Positions 50,943 to 59,625 of a stretch of 64,000 bases of DNA are shown here, one piece after another (positions within the stretch are counted from its first letter, which is position 1; the number at the start of each line of letters is the position of its first letter). Origin of the DNA: Pontivivens sp032464575 (GTDB lineage: Bacteria; Pseudomonadota; Alphaproteobacteria; Rhodobacterales; Rhodobacteraceae); NCBI GenBank assembly GCA_032464575.1, contig JAWDKM010000001.1, positions 639,787 through 703,786 on the forward strand, given 5' to 3'. The notes below the pieces were generated by a model. That model did no database searches. It was given only the letters and a program-made list of their open reading frames with translations, and was not told the origin of the DNA. The position numbers and the translations under genes are program-made.

Positions 50943-52877
50943 TCACTCGGACGCCTCCTCCCAGTCCTGCCAGTCGAGGGGTGGCAGCTCCTCCACGATC
51001 TCGAAGGGCTGGGTGAGCGTGAACTCCCGCCCGTAGCGGTCGACCGTGCGCACCTCCATCATGTGCAGGCCCACCGGCAGGTCGGCGGGCAGGTCCACGC
51101 GCCACAGGTGGTTGGAGTTGTCCGTCAGCATCCAGCGCTGGAACGGGCCGGCGACGCCGACCCATTCGGTGCCCTTCCAGCTCTGGAAGCCCGCGGTCTC
51201 GTCCCCGCCCTGGGCCGAGCGCACGGCCATGCGCCCGTTGGTGGACTGGCGGGCCATGGCGAAGGGGTCGGCAAACTCGGGGCCGATGTTCTTGTCCTCG
51301 CCCGTCGCGGTCTGCGTGCGCGCGCCCACCAGCGGGGCGCTGCCGTTTATCGAGACCTCGACCGTGCTGTCGCCCGAGCCGTTCCAGACGTTGACGGCGA
51401 CCCAGGTCCCCTCCTCCAGATCCTCGGTCGTGAGCATCGACATGTCGCCCAGATCGTTGATCGACACCGGCGGCATCACGTCGGTGGGTACGTCGTAGAG
51501 CTCCGCATAGGCCAGCAGCGCCGCGGCCCAGTCGCGAAAGCGCGGCGTGTTGAACGAGGCATGCATCTGCATGCTCTCGTCGGCGTGGAAGGTCAGGTAG
51601 GTATCCACGTAGTCCGACCCGTCGAAGTCGATGCGGTAGTAGCCGCGGGGGCTGCCCAGGCGCTGTGTCCCGTGCGGAATGCCCTGGTCGTTCAGGTCGC
51701 CCACCCACCAGGAGCCCGATAGCCCACCGGTCACGATCTGGTGGAACTGCGCGGGACCGGTGCCCGTGTTCTCCTCCCACCCCGCGTAGTGGTCGTCGAT
51801 CAGGATCTGCTCGGTCGTGTGGGTATGGCCCGACAGCCCCAGCGCCGGACGCTCGCCGAGGATCGCGTAGAGCGCATCGAGATTGTCGGTCTGGTGCTTC
51901 TGCGCGTCGTTGTCGGTGAAGGTGACCAGCGGGATGTGCGTGTTGATGACGATCAGCTTGTCCTCGGGGACGTTCGCGAGATCGTTCTCCAGCCACTGAA
52001 GCTGCCGGTCGTGGATCACGCCGTTGTAGTCCGGATCCTCCGCCGGGTCGCAGAACGGGTGGTCGTCCACGCCGTTGCAGGGGTAGCGCACGTTGTCGAG
52101 CACCACGAAATGCACGTTGCCGATGTCGAAGGAGTAGTATTCCGGCCCCCACTCGCGCCGGAACGTGTCGAAGGAATGCTGGTCGTCCTGCGCATCGAAG
52201 TCGAGATCGTGGTTGCCTGCCACGAAATACTGCGGCGTCTCACCGACCGAGATGATCTGCTTGAAGCGCGGATAGAGCGACAGGTCGTCCCCCATCACGT
52301 CGCCCTCGAAGATCAGGCATTCGGTGCCCTCATTGTCGCGGTTGGCGAGCATCCGCCCCGCCGTGTCGCGCACATAGCCGATCTCCCGGTTCGAATAGGG
52401 CTGCGCGTCGCCGAAGACGAGGCAGGAGAATTCGTCGCCCACCTCATCCTCGATCAGCGGGAAGTTGACCTCCGCAGGCAGCGGCCCGGTCGGTGCGATC
52501 CCGCCGTAGCGCAGGTCGGGCGAACCCGCGACCTTGTGGACGTGGTTGAACTGCGGAACCATCACCTCGTCGACCGGCACGGCGTAATCCGCAGGCTTTG
52601 TGATGAAGAGGTTCATGTCCTCGTAGGCGGGCAGCGCGTAGGAGCCGTCATCGCCGCTCAGCACCACCTCGCGCCCGTTGGAGACCTGGACGCCCGCGAT
52701 GCCCTGCTCCCCGTCATCGAAGACGGAGTTGCGGTTCTCGTCGAGGAACACGGTGCCGCGCGCCGTCTCCCCACCTTCGCCCGGGACGACGTGTATGCCG
52801 CCGATATAGGATGCATCCTTGCCCCAGGCCGCTGCCGCGACAAGGCACAGCGCCGTGGAGATCAATCGTTTCTGCAT
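50943..52877 (-). CDS. Secreted calcineurin-like phosphoesterase
   Basis: 644 residues from the ATG preceded by AGGAGGG. Signal peptide MQKRLISTALCLVAAAAWG. Residues about 28-130 are an SdrD/CNA-B-like domain (GTVFLDENRNSVFDDGEQGIAGVQVSNG). The catalytic domain starts near 150 with metallophosphatase motifs CLVFGDAQPYSNRE, IFEGDVMGDD, FVAGNHDLDFD, INTHIPL and LGLSGHTHT, all with expected ligands. A beta-rich C-terminal domain follows (about 420-640). It should act in the periplasm or outside the cell as a phosphodiesterase/phosphatase, perhaps for phosphate scavenging. Confidence 0.92.
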   Translation of the reverse strand: MQKRLISTALCLVAAAAWGKDASYIGGIHVVPGEGGETARGTVFLDENRNSVFDDGEQGIAGVQVSNGREVVLSGDDGSYALPAYEDMNLFITKPADYAVPVDEVMVPQFNHVHKVAGSPDLRYGGIAPTGPLPAEVNFPLIEDEVGDEFSCLVFGDAQPYSNREIGYVRDTAGRMLANRDNEGTECLIFEGDVMGDDLSLYPRFKQIISVGETPQYFVAGNHDLDFDAQDDQHSFDTFRREWGPEYYSFDIGNVHFVVLDNVRYPCNGVDDHPFCDPAEDPDYNGVIHDRQLQWLENDLANVPEDKLIVINTHIPLVTFTDNDAQKHQTDNLDALYAILGERPALGLSGHTHTTEQILIDDHYAGWEENTGTGPAQFHQIVTGGLSGSWWVGDLNDQGIPHGTQRLGSPRGYYRIDFDGSDYVDTYLTFHADESMQMHASFNTPRFRDWAAALLAYAELYDVPTDVMPPVSINDLGDMSMLTTEDLEEGTWVAVNVWNGSGDSTVEVSINGSAPLVGARTQTATGEDKNIGPEFADPFAMARQSTNGRMAVRSAQGGDETAGFQSWKGTEWVGVAGPFQRWMLTDNSNHLWRVDLPADLPVGLHMMEVRTVDRYGREFTLTQPFEIVEELPPLDWQDWEEASE

Positions 52878-52930
52878 GGTCCCGACCCTCCTGTCATGTG
52901 GAGTGGTCAGGATGTCAGGCTTGCGTGACG

Positions 52931-53668
52931 CTAGCGTACCCGGTGCATGTCGCTTGCATGACGCTTCAGTGACCGCGCCCGCCGTTCGGAGATCGCGAGG
53001 CCCACCAGCATGAGCGCGACGAAGCCGAGCATGTAGCCCGACTGCCGCACCCGTTCGACGCTCATGGCGTAAGGTTCGGGGAACAGCACCAGGGTGCCGC
53101 CGTCGACCAGGGTGATGCGGCGTGGCGGCCGCGCTGTCTCCCCACCATACTCCACGACTTCGACTTCGAGCGGCAGGCGCCCGGTCGCCGGGAACCGGAT
53201 GTCGATGGGCGCGCCCTCCAGGTCGCTCGGCACCACATAGCCGGTGTAGAGCGTCAGCGTCTCCAGCGGCACCGGATCGACCGGCAGCGCCACGGTGCAG
53301 ACCGCGATGGCGATGGTGGCGTCCCACGGCTCGGCGAAGGGCAGGATCAGCGCGGGCGGTTGGAAGATCATGGAGATGCCCTCGGCCGTCAGCGGTTCCC
53401 CGTCCCGCTCGACTTCGACGGCGGCAAAGACGGTGTCGGGATCGGTCCAGACCGTCTCCCCCATCTCGCCGAACTCCTCCATCAGCACGCCACCCTCGGG
53501 CGGACCGAAGATCTCGGCAGGCGGACCGAAGAGATCCTGGAGCTGGCCCGCGGGCACGCGGATGTAGAGAGCGGTCGTGTCCTCCTGCCGCTCCACGATG
53601 ACGCGAATCTCGGCGGCAACCGGAGCCGCGACGCACAGAAAAGCTGTCAGCAACGGGACGAAACGCAC
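52931..53668 (-). CDS. Exported/membrane-anchored protein of unknown function
   Basis: 245 residues from a GTG directly preceded by GGAGGTGAGG; the frame extends upstream to 53761 without a site. Signal peptide VRFVPLLTAFLCVAAPVAAE. The body (residues 21-210) is Pro-rich and beta-like (VPAGQLQDLFGPPAEIFGPP), and one membrane helix lies near the C-terminus (SGYMLGFVALMLVGLAIS), followed by a basic tail, so the body is periplasmic. No family recognised. It lies 53 bp upstream of the phosphoesterase and may be co-transcribed with it. Confidence 0.65.
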   Translation of the reverse strand: MRFVPLLTAFLCVAAPVAAEIRVIVERQEDTTALYIRVPAGQLQDLFGPPAEIFGPPEGGVLMEEFGEMGETVWTDPDTVFAAVEVERDGEPLTAEGISMIFQPPALILPFAEPWDATIAIAVCTVALPVDPVPLETLTLYTGYVVPSDLEGAPIDIRFPATGRLPLEVEVVEYGGETARPPRRITLVDGGTLVLFPEPYAMSVERVRQSGYMLGFVALMLVGLAISERRARSLKRHASDMHRVR

Positions 53669-53783
53669 CCTCACCTCCCCAAAGGCGCGGCGTTGCCCCC
53701 ACCGCGCGTCTTGGGAAAGTGTGAAACGACGCACGCCGCAATGCAACCTATACGTGTGCACCAGCGTGCTCGGAGAGCCGAAG

Positions 53784-53841
53784 GCCCCGGATCACGTCCG
53801 GGGCGGTACCCTTTGCCACCGTCCCGGCCAACGCGCCGGGA
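53784..53841. repeat. REP-like hairpin pair (copy A)
   Basis: Two hairpins in a row: a 21-base palindrome CCCCGGATCACGTCCGGGG with a flanking G/C pair (53784-53804), then TCCCGGC-N6-GCCGGGA (53822-53841). The same two modules recur at 57046-57117 in swapped order, and a degenerate copy of the first at 63829-63850. Dispersed intergenic element. Confidence 0.65.
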
Positions 53842-53874
53842 CCGCTTGCACCCGACTCAAACACAGAAAGCTTA

Positions 53875-53910
53875 GGGCGCTGCCCGGCCTTATCAGCCGG
53901 GCGGGACAGT
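53875..53910. repeat. GGGCGCTGCCCGGC element, copy 1
   Basis: GGGCGCTGCCCGGC, a short spacer, then GCCGGGCGGGACAGT. Same element, with a different loop, at 55404-55438, and inverted at 57137-57168. It lies downstream of purA. Confidence 0.65.
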
Positions 53911-53926
53911 CAAACAGCGTCTTCCA

Positions 53927-55219
53927 TCAATCCGCAAACGGATCCGTAACGAGGATCGTGTCGTCCCGCTCGGGCGAGGTCGAGAGCAGCGCCACCGGGC
54001 AGCCGATCAGCTCCTCGACCCGGCGCACATACTTGATGGCCTCCGCCGGCAGGTCCGCCCAGCTCCGCGCACCCGCGGTGGAGCCCGACCAGCCCTCCAT
54101 CTCCTCGTAGACTGGCACGCAGCGCGCCTGCGCGTCCGCCGCCGTGGGCAGGTAGTCGAGCCGTTCGCCGTCGAGCTCGTACCCGGTGCAGATCCGGATC
54201 CGCTCGAACCCGTCGAGCACGTCGAGCTTGGTCAGCGCGATGCCGCTGACGCCCGAAGTCACGCAGGTCTGGCGCACCAGCACCGCGTCGAACCAGCCGC
54301 AGCGCCGCTTGCGGCCCGTGGTGGTGCCGAACTCGTGTCCACGCTCGCCCAGCCGCCGACCGTCCGCATCGTCGAGTTCCGTGGGGAACGGCCCCTCGCC
54401 CACCCGCGTGGTGTAGGCCTTCACGATGCCGAGCACGAAATCCACCGAGCCCGGTCCGATGCCCACGCCCGTGGCCGCCTGCCCGGCGATGACATTCGAT
54501 GAGGTCACGAAGGGATAGGTCCCGAAATCGATGTCGAGCAGCGCGCCCTGCGCCCCTTCGAAGAGGATCCGCCTGCCGGCCTTGCGCTTCTCGCTCAGCG
54601 CCTTCCAGACGGGTGCCGCGTAAGGCAGGATCTGCGGCGCGATCTCGCGCAGGCGCGCCAGCAGCGCCTCACGATCCACCGGCTCCATGCCGAGGCCCCG
54701 GCGCAGCGCATCGTGGTGGACGAGCGCGCGGTCCACCCGCGTCTCCAGCGTCTTCCGATCGGCGAGGTCCGCGACCCGCACCGCCCGGCGGCCGACCTTG
54801 TCCTCGTAGGCGGGACCGATGCCGCGGCCCGTGGTGCCGATCTTGGCCACCGAATTCTGCGCCTCCCGCGCCCGGTCGAGCTCACCGTGGATGGGCAGGA
54901 TCAGCGGCGTGTTCTCCGCGATCATAAGCGTCTCGGGCGTGATCTCCACGCCCTGCGCGCGCACGGTCGCGATCTCCTCCACCAGGTGCCAGGGGTCGAG
55001 CACAACGCCGTTGCCGATGACCGAGAGCTTGCCGGGCCGCACCACGCCGGAGGGCAGCGCGTGCAGCTTGTAGACCGTGCCATCGATGACCAGCGTGTGG
55101 CCTGCATTGTGCCCGCCCTGGAAGCGGGCGATGACGTCGGCGCGTTCCGAGAGCCAGTCGACGATCTTGCCCTTGCCCTCATCGCCCCACTGGGCACCCA
55201 CGACGACGACATTGGCCAT
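53927..55219 (-). CDS. purA: Adenylosuccinate synthetase (PurA)
   Basis: 430 residues, normal family length, from the ATG preceded by AGGAGAAG. The N-terminal GTP loop is VVVVGAQWGDEGKGKIVDWL and the IMP-binding Asp/His are in GHNAGHTLVIDG. Further family motifs are GTTGRGIGPAYEDK and FGTTTGRKRRCGW. It converts IMP and aspartate to adenylosuccinate with GTP. Flanked on both sides by dispersed GC hairpins. Confidence 0.97.
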   Translation of the reverse strand: MANVVVVGAQWGDEGKGKIVDWLSERADVIARFQGGHNAGHTLVIDGTVYKLHALPSGVVRPGKLSVIGNGVVLDPWHLVEEIATVRAQGVEITPETLMIAENTPLILPIHGELDRAREAQNSVAKIGTTGRGIGPAYEDKVGRRAVRVADLADRKTLETRVDRALVHHDALRRGLGMEPVDREALLARLREIAPQILPYAAPVWKALSEKRKAGRRILFEGAQGALLDIDFGTYPFVTSSNVIAGQAATGVGIGPGSVDFVLGIVKAYTTRVGEGPFPTELDDADGRRLGERGHEFGTTTGRKRRCGWFDAVLVRQTCVTSGVSGIALTKLDVLDGFERIRICTGYELDGERLDYLPTAADAQARCVPVYEEMEGWSGSTAGARSWADLPAEAIKYVRRVEELIGCPVALLSTSPERDDTILVTDPFAD

Positions 55220-55350
55220 GATCTTCTCCTCGGCTGGTCCGGGGGCGGTATAGCGGCCACGGCCCCGGGGCGAAACCCGAAATACCGGGTGCGCGGGCGG
55301 GATGTTCTCTGTATGGTCCATCGAACAATAACGTAGCCGCCTTCGCAACG

Positions 55351-55414
55351 AGGGCAGCGCCCGGCCCGAGGGTGGGCGAGAAGCGCCCTCCCACGGGAGG
55401 GTCGGGCGCTGCCC
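55351..55414. repeat. Long inverted repeat between purA and rmuC
   Basis: 16-base arms GGGCAGCGCCCGGCCC (55351-55366) and GGGTCGGGCGCTGCCC (55399-55414) with one mismatch, enclosing a second perfect stem CCCTCCC/GGGAGGG. It lies in the 235-bp divergent spacer and overlaps copy 2 of the GGGCGCTGCCCGGC element (55404-55438). Confidence 0.65.
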
Positions 55415-55438
55415 GGCGGTGCCGCCGGGCGGGACAGT
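55404..55438 (+). repeat. GGGCGCTGCCCGGC element, copy 2
   Basis: Copy of the element seen at 53875, ending 16 bp before the rmuC start. The 32 bases from 55404 to 55435 match the reverse complement of 57137-57168 at all but one position, so rmuC sits between inverted copies. Confidence 0.7.
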
Positions 55439-55454
55439 GACAGGCAAAGCCACG

Positions 55455-56933
55455 ATGCAGCAGCAGATCGAAGACATCCTCGCCCGCTACCCGATCCTCG
55501 CCGAATGGTGGGTCGCCGCGCTCGCCGCCCTGATCCTCGGCTGGCTCCTCCGCGGCCTGATCTCCGTCCGTACGCTGCGCCGCGAGGCCGCCGGGATCCG
55601 CGTCGTCGCCGAAGCCCACCGCCAAGCCGCCGCCGAGGAGGCCGCCCTGCGCACCACCCGCGAAACCGAGCTCGCCCGGATGGAGGAGCGCGCCGCGCTG
55701 GCCGAGGACTACAAGGATCGCCTTGACGAGACCACGGACGTCCTGCGCGCCGCCGAGACCACCGCCGCCCGCCTGGAGGCGCAACTCAAGTCCGAGCGTG
55801 AGACCCACGCCGCTCGCCTCGAGGAGCTGCGCGGCGCCCAGAAGACGCTGGAGCAGAGCTTCGACCAGCTCGCCCGCCGCGCCCTCGACACCAATGCCGA
55901 GCGCTTCCTCAACACCGTCACCGAGCGTTTCGAGAAGCACAAGGAAGCCGCCGACGCTGATCTCGGCAAGCGGCAGGCGGACATCAACCAGCTCCTCCAG
56001 CCGATCCGCGAGAACCTCACCAAGTTCGAGGCCCAGACCCGCGAGATGGAGAAGGCGCGCGAGAGCGCCTATGCCACCATCCGCCAGCAGGTCACGACGC
56101 TGGCCGAGGGCCAGCAGCGCTTGACGTCGGAGACGCACCGCCTCGTCACAGCACTCCGCGCGCCCAAGACCCGAGGCAACTGGGGCGAGTTCCAGCTCCG
56201 CCAGGTGGTCGAGATGGCGGGCATGGTCGATCACGTGGACTTCCACATGGAAAAGGCGGTGGAGATCGCCGGCGACCAGCGCCGCCCCGACGCCACCGTC
56301 AACCTGCCCGGCGGCAAGCGCATCGTGATCGACGCGAAGACCCCGCTCGACGCCTTCCTCACCGCCGCGGGGATGGAGGACGGACCGGAGAAGACCGCCG
56401 CCCTCGACCACCACGCCCGCCAGCTCCGCACCCAGATGAAGGGCCTCGCGCAAAAGAGCTATTTCGACGCGGTCGCGGGCTCGCCGGACTTCGTCGTGAT
56501 GTTCATCCCGGGCGAGGCGTTCTACTCCGCCGCCCTCTCCGCCGACCCCACGCTCTTCGAGGACGCGATCCGCAACAAGGTGATCGTGGCGACGCCCACC
56601 ACGCTGATCGCGCTCCTGAAATCCGTGGCCTATGGCTGGCAGCAGGAGCGGATGAGCGAGAACGCGCAGAAGGCGACGGACCTCGCGCAGGAGCTCTACA
56701 AGCGGCTCTCCACGCTGGGCGACCGGTTGGAGAAGCTGGGCAAGTCGATCTCCAACACCGTGCGCGACTACAACCAGACCGTCGCCACGGCCGAGACCCG
56801 TGTCCTGCCCCAGGCCCGCAAATTCGAGGGCCTCTCCATCGCCCCCCATGGCGACCGCATCGCCGAGGTGACGCCGCTCGACGCCGAGGTGCGCCAGATC
56901 ACGGCCAACGAACTGAACACCTCGGAGGAGTGA
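55455..56933 (+). CDS. rmuC: DNA recombination protein RmuC
   Basis: 492 residues from the ATG of MQQQIEDIL. One N-terminal transmembrane helix (about 17-34, WWVAALAALILGWLL), a long coiled coil (about 45-220), then the RmuC nuclease-like core with GNWGEFQLRQVVEMAGM, DATVNLPGGKRIVIDAKTPL and FVVMFIPGEAF. RmuC limits short-inverted-repeat recombination, which is noteworthy given the inverted repeats around the gene. Confidence 0.95.
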   Translation: MQQQIEDILARYPILAEWWVAALAALILGWLLRGLISVRTLRREAAGIRVVAEAHRQAAAEEAALRTTRETELARMEERAALAEDYKDRLDETTDVLRAAETTAARLEAQLKSERETHAARLEELRGAQKTLEQSFDQLARRALDTNAERFLNTVTERFEKHKEAADADLGKRQADINQLLQPIRENLTKFEAQTREMEKARESAYATIRQQVTTLAEGQQRLTSETHRLVTALRAPKTRGNWGEFQLRQVVEMAGMVDHVDFHMEKAVEIAGDQRRPDATVNLPGGKRIVIDAKTPLDAFLTAAGMEDGPEKTAALDHHARQLRTQMKGLAQKSYFDAVAGSPDFVVMFIPGEAFYSAALSADPTLFEDAIRNKVIVATPTTLIALLKSVAYGWQQERMSENAQKATDLAQELYKRLSTLGDRLEKLGKSISNTVRDYNQTVATAETRVLPQARKFEGLSIAPHGDRIAEVTPLDAEVRQITANELNTSEE

Positions 56934-57045
56934 GGGGCTCCGGTCGGAGCCGGAACATGACCACGCGCAAAGGCGTCATCCTCGGGCCTGACCCGAGGAT
57001 CTCCCGGCCACAGACCGCGGCAACTCAGCTCCACCTCCACCACCA

Positions 57046-57117
57046 TCCCGGCCGCAGAGCCGGGACCGCTCAGATCGAGGCGCCACTTTGCAAAAGACCC
57101 CGGATCAAGTCCGGGGT
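57046..57117. repeat. REP-like hairpin pair (copy B)
   Basis: TCCCGGC-N6-GCCGGGA (57046-57065) followed by a 19-base CCCCGGATCAAGTCCGGGG palindrome within 57097-57117, flanked by A and T. Same modules as 53784-53841, opposite order. Confidence 0.65.
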
Positions 57118-57136
57118 GGTATCGCTCAGGAGCCCC

Positions 57137-57168
57137 GTCCCGCCCGGCGGCACCGCCGGGCCGCGCCC
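57137..57168 (-). repeat. Inverted copy of the GGGCGCTGCCCGGC element
   Basis: Reverse complement of 55404-55435 with one substitution in 32 bases. Confidence 0.7.
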
Positions 57169-57184
57169 GCCCGGTGCTCCGCCC

Positions 57185-57233
57185 GTGATCGGGCGAAATC
57201 GTCCATCGGACGATTTCCGGGAAGCCCGATCAC
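57185..57233. repeat. Nested inverted repeat
   Basis: Outer arms GTGATCGGGC/GCCCGATCAC (57185-57194 and 57224-57233) enclose inner arms AAATCGTCC/GGACGATTT (57196-57204 and 57208-57216) with a 3-base loop. Both arm pairs are perfect. Confidence 0.7.
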
Positions 57234-57402
57234 CCTCCCCGGAGGGCGCGTTGGCGATGCAAGGCATCGAATGAACACCATTGATGGTCGAGAGGACGGA
57301 CATCTCAATCACGTCTCGCAGGCGCCTTCCAGGTCGAGCACAGCCCTCAGCACTGCTGCAGTTCAGTTGAACAACCCTTCAGAGCACCCTTCTAAATCCC
57401 CA

Positions 57403-58200
57403 CTACCGCTCCGCCGCAGCGCCCCGCAGCGCCCGCACCTCGTCGCGCAGGGCCGCGAGCTCCGACAGGATCTTCTCGTTGTCGCTCTGCAGCCCCTCGC
57501 GCTCCGCCGCCGCCTCGGCCGCGTGCTCCGACTGCATCGCGTCCACGATGACGCCGATGAAGAGGTTCAGGACCGTGAAGGCCGTCGCCAGGATGAACGG
57601 CAGGAACAGCGCCCAGGCCCAGGGAAACTCCTCCATCACCGGGCGCACGATCCCCATCGACCAGCTTTCCAGTGTCATGATCTGGAACAGCGTGTAGCCC
57701 GAGGCGCCCAGCGTGCCGAACCATTCGGGAAACGCCGCACCGAACGCCTTGGTGCAGATCACTGCGAAGACGTAGAAGATCAGGCCCAGCAGCAACACGA
57801 TCGAGCCCATGCCCGGCAACGCCTCCAGAAGCCCCGTCACCACGCGGCGCATCGCCGGCACGTTCGCGACCAGCCGCAGGACCCGCAGCACGCGGAAGGC
57901 GCGCAGGACGCTCATCGCCCCCGTCGCCGGCATGACGGAGATCAGCACCACCACCGTGTCGAACCACCGCCACGGATCGCTCAGGAAGCGGCGCGGCCCG
58001 GCATAGAAGCGCAGGGCCAGTTCGACGACGAAGATGGCCACGATGATCCGGTCGATCGCGACCAGCACGGTGCCGGCCCGTTCCATGATCGAGCCCGACG
58101 TCTCCATCCCGAGGATGATCGCGTTGAAGATGATGAGCCCGATAACCGCCCGCTCGAACAGCGGGTGGTCGACCAGTTGCCGGACCTTCTCGCGCATCAT
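57403..58200 (-). CDS. Voltage-gated sodium channel, NavAb/NaChBac type
   Basis: 265 residues from the first of two tandem ATGs, preceded by GAGGGAG. Six-segment channel: S1 about 17-34, S2 45-66, S3 79-91, S4 96-112 with Arg100, 103, 106 and 109 at every third position, S5 128-150, pore, S6 about 195-222. The selectivity filter is TLESWSMG (176-183), identical to that of NavAb, which specifies Na+ over K+ and Ca2+. The C-terminal residues 228-260 are a predicted coiled-coil tetramerisation helix. Known in marine bacteria. Single gene convergent with rmuC. Confidence 0.93.
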   Translation of the reverse strand: MMREKVRQLVDHPLFERAVIGLIIFNAIILGMETSGSIMERAGTVLVAIDRIIVAIFVVELALRFYAGPRRFLSDPWRWFDTVVVLISVMPATGAMSVLRAFRVLRVLRLVANVPAMRRVVTGLLEALPGMGSIVLLLGLIFYVFAVICTKAFGAAFPEWFGTLGASGYTLFQIMTLESWSMGIVRPVMEEFPWAWALFLPFILATAFTVLNLFIGVIVDAMQSEHAAEAAAEREGLQSDNEKILSELAALRDEVRALRGAAAER

Positions 58201-58334
58201 CGTCTCCCTCGCTGCACTGCGGCACGAGATGCCCCCGGCCATGCGGCGCGTCAATAGGTGGGGTTGGAACCGTCCCGGCCCAAGCACCGGTACCTCTGGC
58301 GATCGACCCGTCCCGCACGCCCCAAGGCCGCTTG

Positions 58335-58416
58335 CATACGATTGCAAAGCGCCGTTAACCTCTCGGCGCGTCACACGCGATCGCATACGCTTGTCAGACG
58401 CAAATCATACGCATGC
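58335..58416. promoter_or_regulatory. Three CATACG-type direct repeats upstream of the MetE-C-like gene
   Basis: CATACGATTGC (58335), CATACGCTTGT (58384) and CATACGCATGC (58406), all in one orientation; the last two are 22 bp apart. They lie in the promoter region of the rightward operon and are candidate regulator sites. Confidence 0.35.
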
Positions 58417-58461
58417 CGTACGCGCCCCGGCGCGTCCACGAAGATGAACGGGAGCTTCACA

Positions 58462-59586
58462 ATGGTTAAGATCGCGACGACCCATGCGGGCTCCCTCCCC
58501 CGGACGCAGGAGGTCGTGGACATGATCTTCGCACGGGAGAACGGCGAGGACTATGACGCGGCGGCGTTCGACGCGGTGATGACCCGCAACGTCTCGGAAA
58601 CCGTGCGGAAACAGGTGGATGCGGGGGTGTCCATCGTCTCGGACGGGGAGACGTCGAAGATCTCCTACGCCACCTATGTCAAGGACCGCTACACCGGCTT
58701 CTCCGGCGACAGCCCGCGCAACGCACCGGCCGACCTCAAGATGTTTCCCGGCTTCCTCAAGCGGATCGCGGAGTCCGGCGGCACGCCGCAATATGCCCGG
58801 CCGATGTGCACCGGCGAGGTCCGTTCCAAGGGCCAGGGCGAGTTGCAGAAGGATATCGCCAACCTCAAGGCCGCGATGGCCGAGCACGGGGCGGAGCGCG
58901 GCTTCATGAACGCGGCCTCCCCGGGCGTCATCTCGTTGTTCTTACAGAATGATTTCTACCCGAGCCGGCAGGCGTACCTCGCCGCCCTCGCCGATGCCAT
59001 GAAGGCGGAATACGAGGAGATCGTGGCCGCGGGCCTCGACCTGCAGCTCGACTGCCCCGACCTCGCCCTGTCGCGCCACATGCTGTTTACCGATCTGTCG
59101 GATGAGGAATTCATCAAGGTCGCCGAAACCCATGTCGAGGCCTTGAACCACGCTTTGACCAATGTCCCGCAGGACCGGGTCCGCATCCACATCTGCTGGG
59201 GCAACTACGAAGGCCCGCATGTCTGCGACATCGACATGGTGAAGGTGCTGCCGACGCTGCTGAGGGCGAAGGCGACATACCTGCTGTTCGAGACGTCGAA
59301 CCCCCGCCACGCGCACGAGTGGGAGGTGTTCACCGAACGCGCGGCCGAGATCCCGGAGGATCGGGTGCTCGTGCCCGGCGTCGTGGATACGACGACGAAC
59401 TTCGTGGAGCATCCGAAGCTCGTTGCGCAACGCCTGGAGAGATTTACCAATACCTTCGGTGCTGAGCGGGTTGTCGCGGGCTCCGATTGCGGCTTCGGCA
59501 CCTTCGCGGGCTTCGGCGCGGTCGACCCCGAGATCTGCTGGGAGAAGCTGCGCACGATGCGCGCCGGCGCCGACCTCGCCGCCTGA
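58462..59586 (+). CDS. Cobalamin-independent methionine synthase C-terminal-like (MetE-C/CoM-transferase-like) protein
   Basis: 374 residues from the ATG preceded by GGGAG. TIM barrel of the UROD/MetE-C superfamily: TTHAGSLPRTQEV opening, QLDCPDLALSRH, IHICWGNYEGPH with zinc-ligand His and Cys, and a late AGSDCGFGTFAG with the second Cys. It lacks the N-terminal MetE half, so it transfers an alkyl group from something other than the usual folate, as in epoxyalkane:CoM transferase relatives. Substrate unknown. First in a unit with an alpha/beta hydrolase and a RraA-like gene. Confidence 0.87.
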   Translation: MVKIATTHAGSLPRTQEVVDMIFARENGEDYDAAAFDAVMTRNVSETVRKQVDAGVSIVSDGETSKISYATYVKDRYTGFSGDSPRNAPADLKMFPGFLKRIAESGGTPQYARPMCTGEVRSKGQGELQKDIANLKAAMAEHGAERGFMNAASPGVISLFLQNDFYPSRQAYLAALADAMKAEYEEIVAAGLDLQLDCPDLALSRHMLFTDLSDEEFIKVAETHVEALNHALTNVPQDRVRIHICWGNYEGPHVCDIDMVKVLPTLLRAKATYLLFETSNPRHAHEWEVFTERAAEIPEDRVLVPGVVDTTTNFVEHPKLVAQRLERFTNTFGAERVVAGSDCGFGTFAGFGAVDPEICWEKLRTMRAGADLAA

Positions 59587-59625
59587 TGACCGCCGGAGCT
59601 GGCGTATTTGGGGAAAGATGAAGGC

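Larger units (their letters stand above)
56934..57402. other. 469-bp repeat-rich intergenic region
   Basis: No gene supported. It holds ATCCTCGGG-N5-CCCGAGGAT (56978-57000), REP-like copy B (57046-57117), the inverted copy of the 32-bp element (57137-57168), and a stem-in-stem inverted repeat (57185-57233). It lies between the convergent rmuC and sodium-channel genes. Confidence 0.65.

Noticed and set aside
58201..58461. Possible SAM or cobalamin riboswitch upstream of the MetE-C-like gene
   Set aside because: No conserved riboswitch boxes were recognised; only short direct repeats and GC hairpins.
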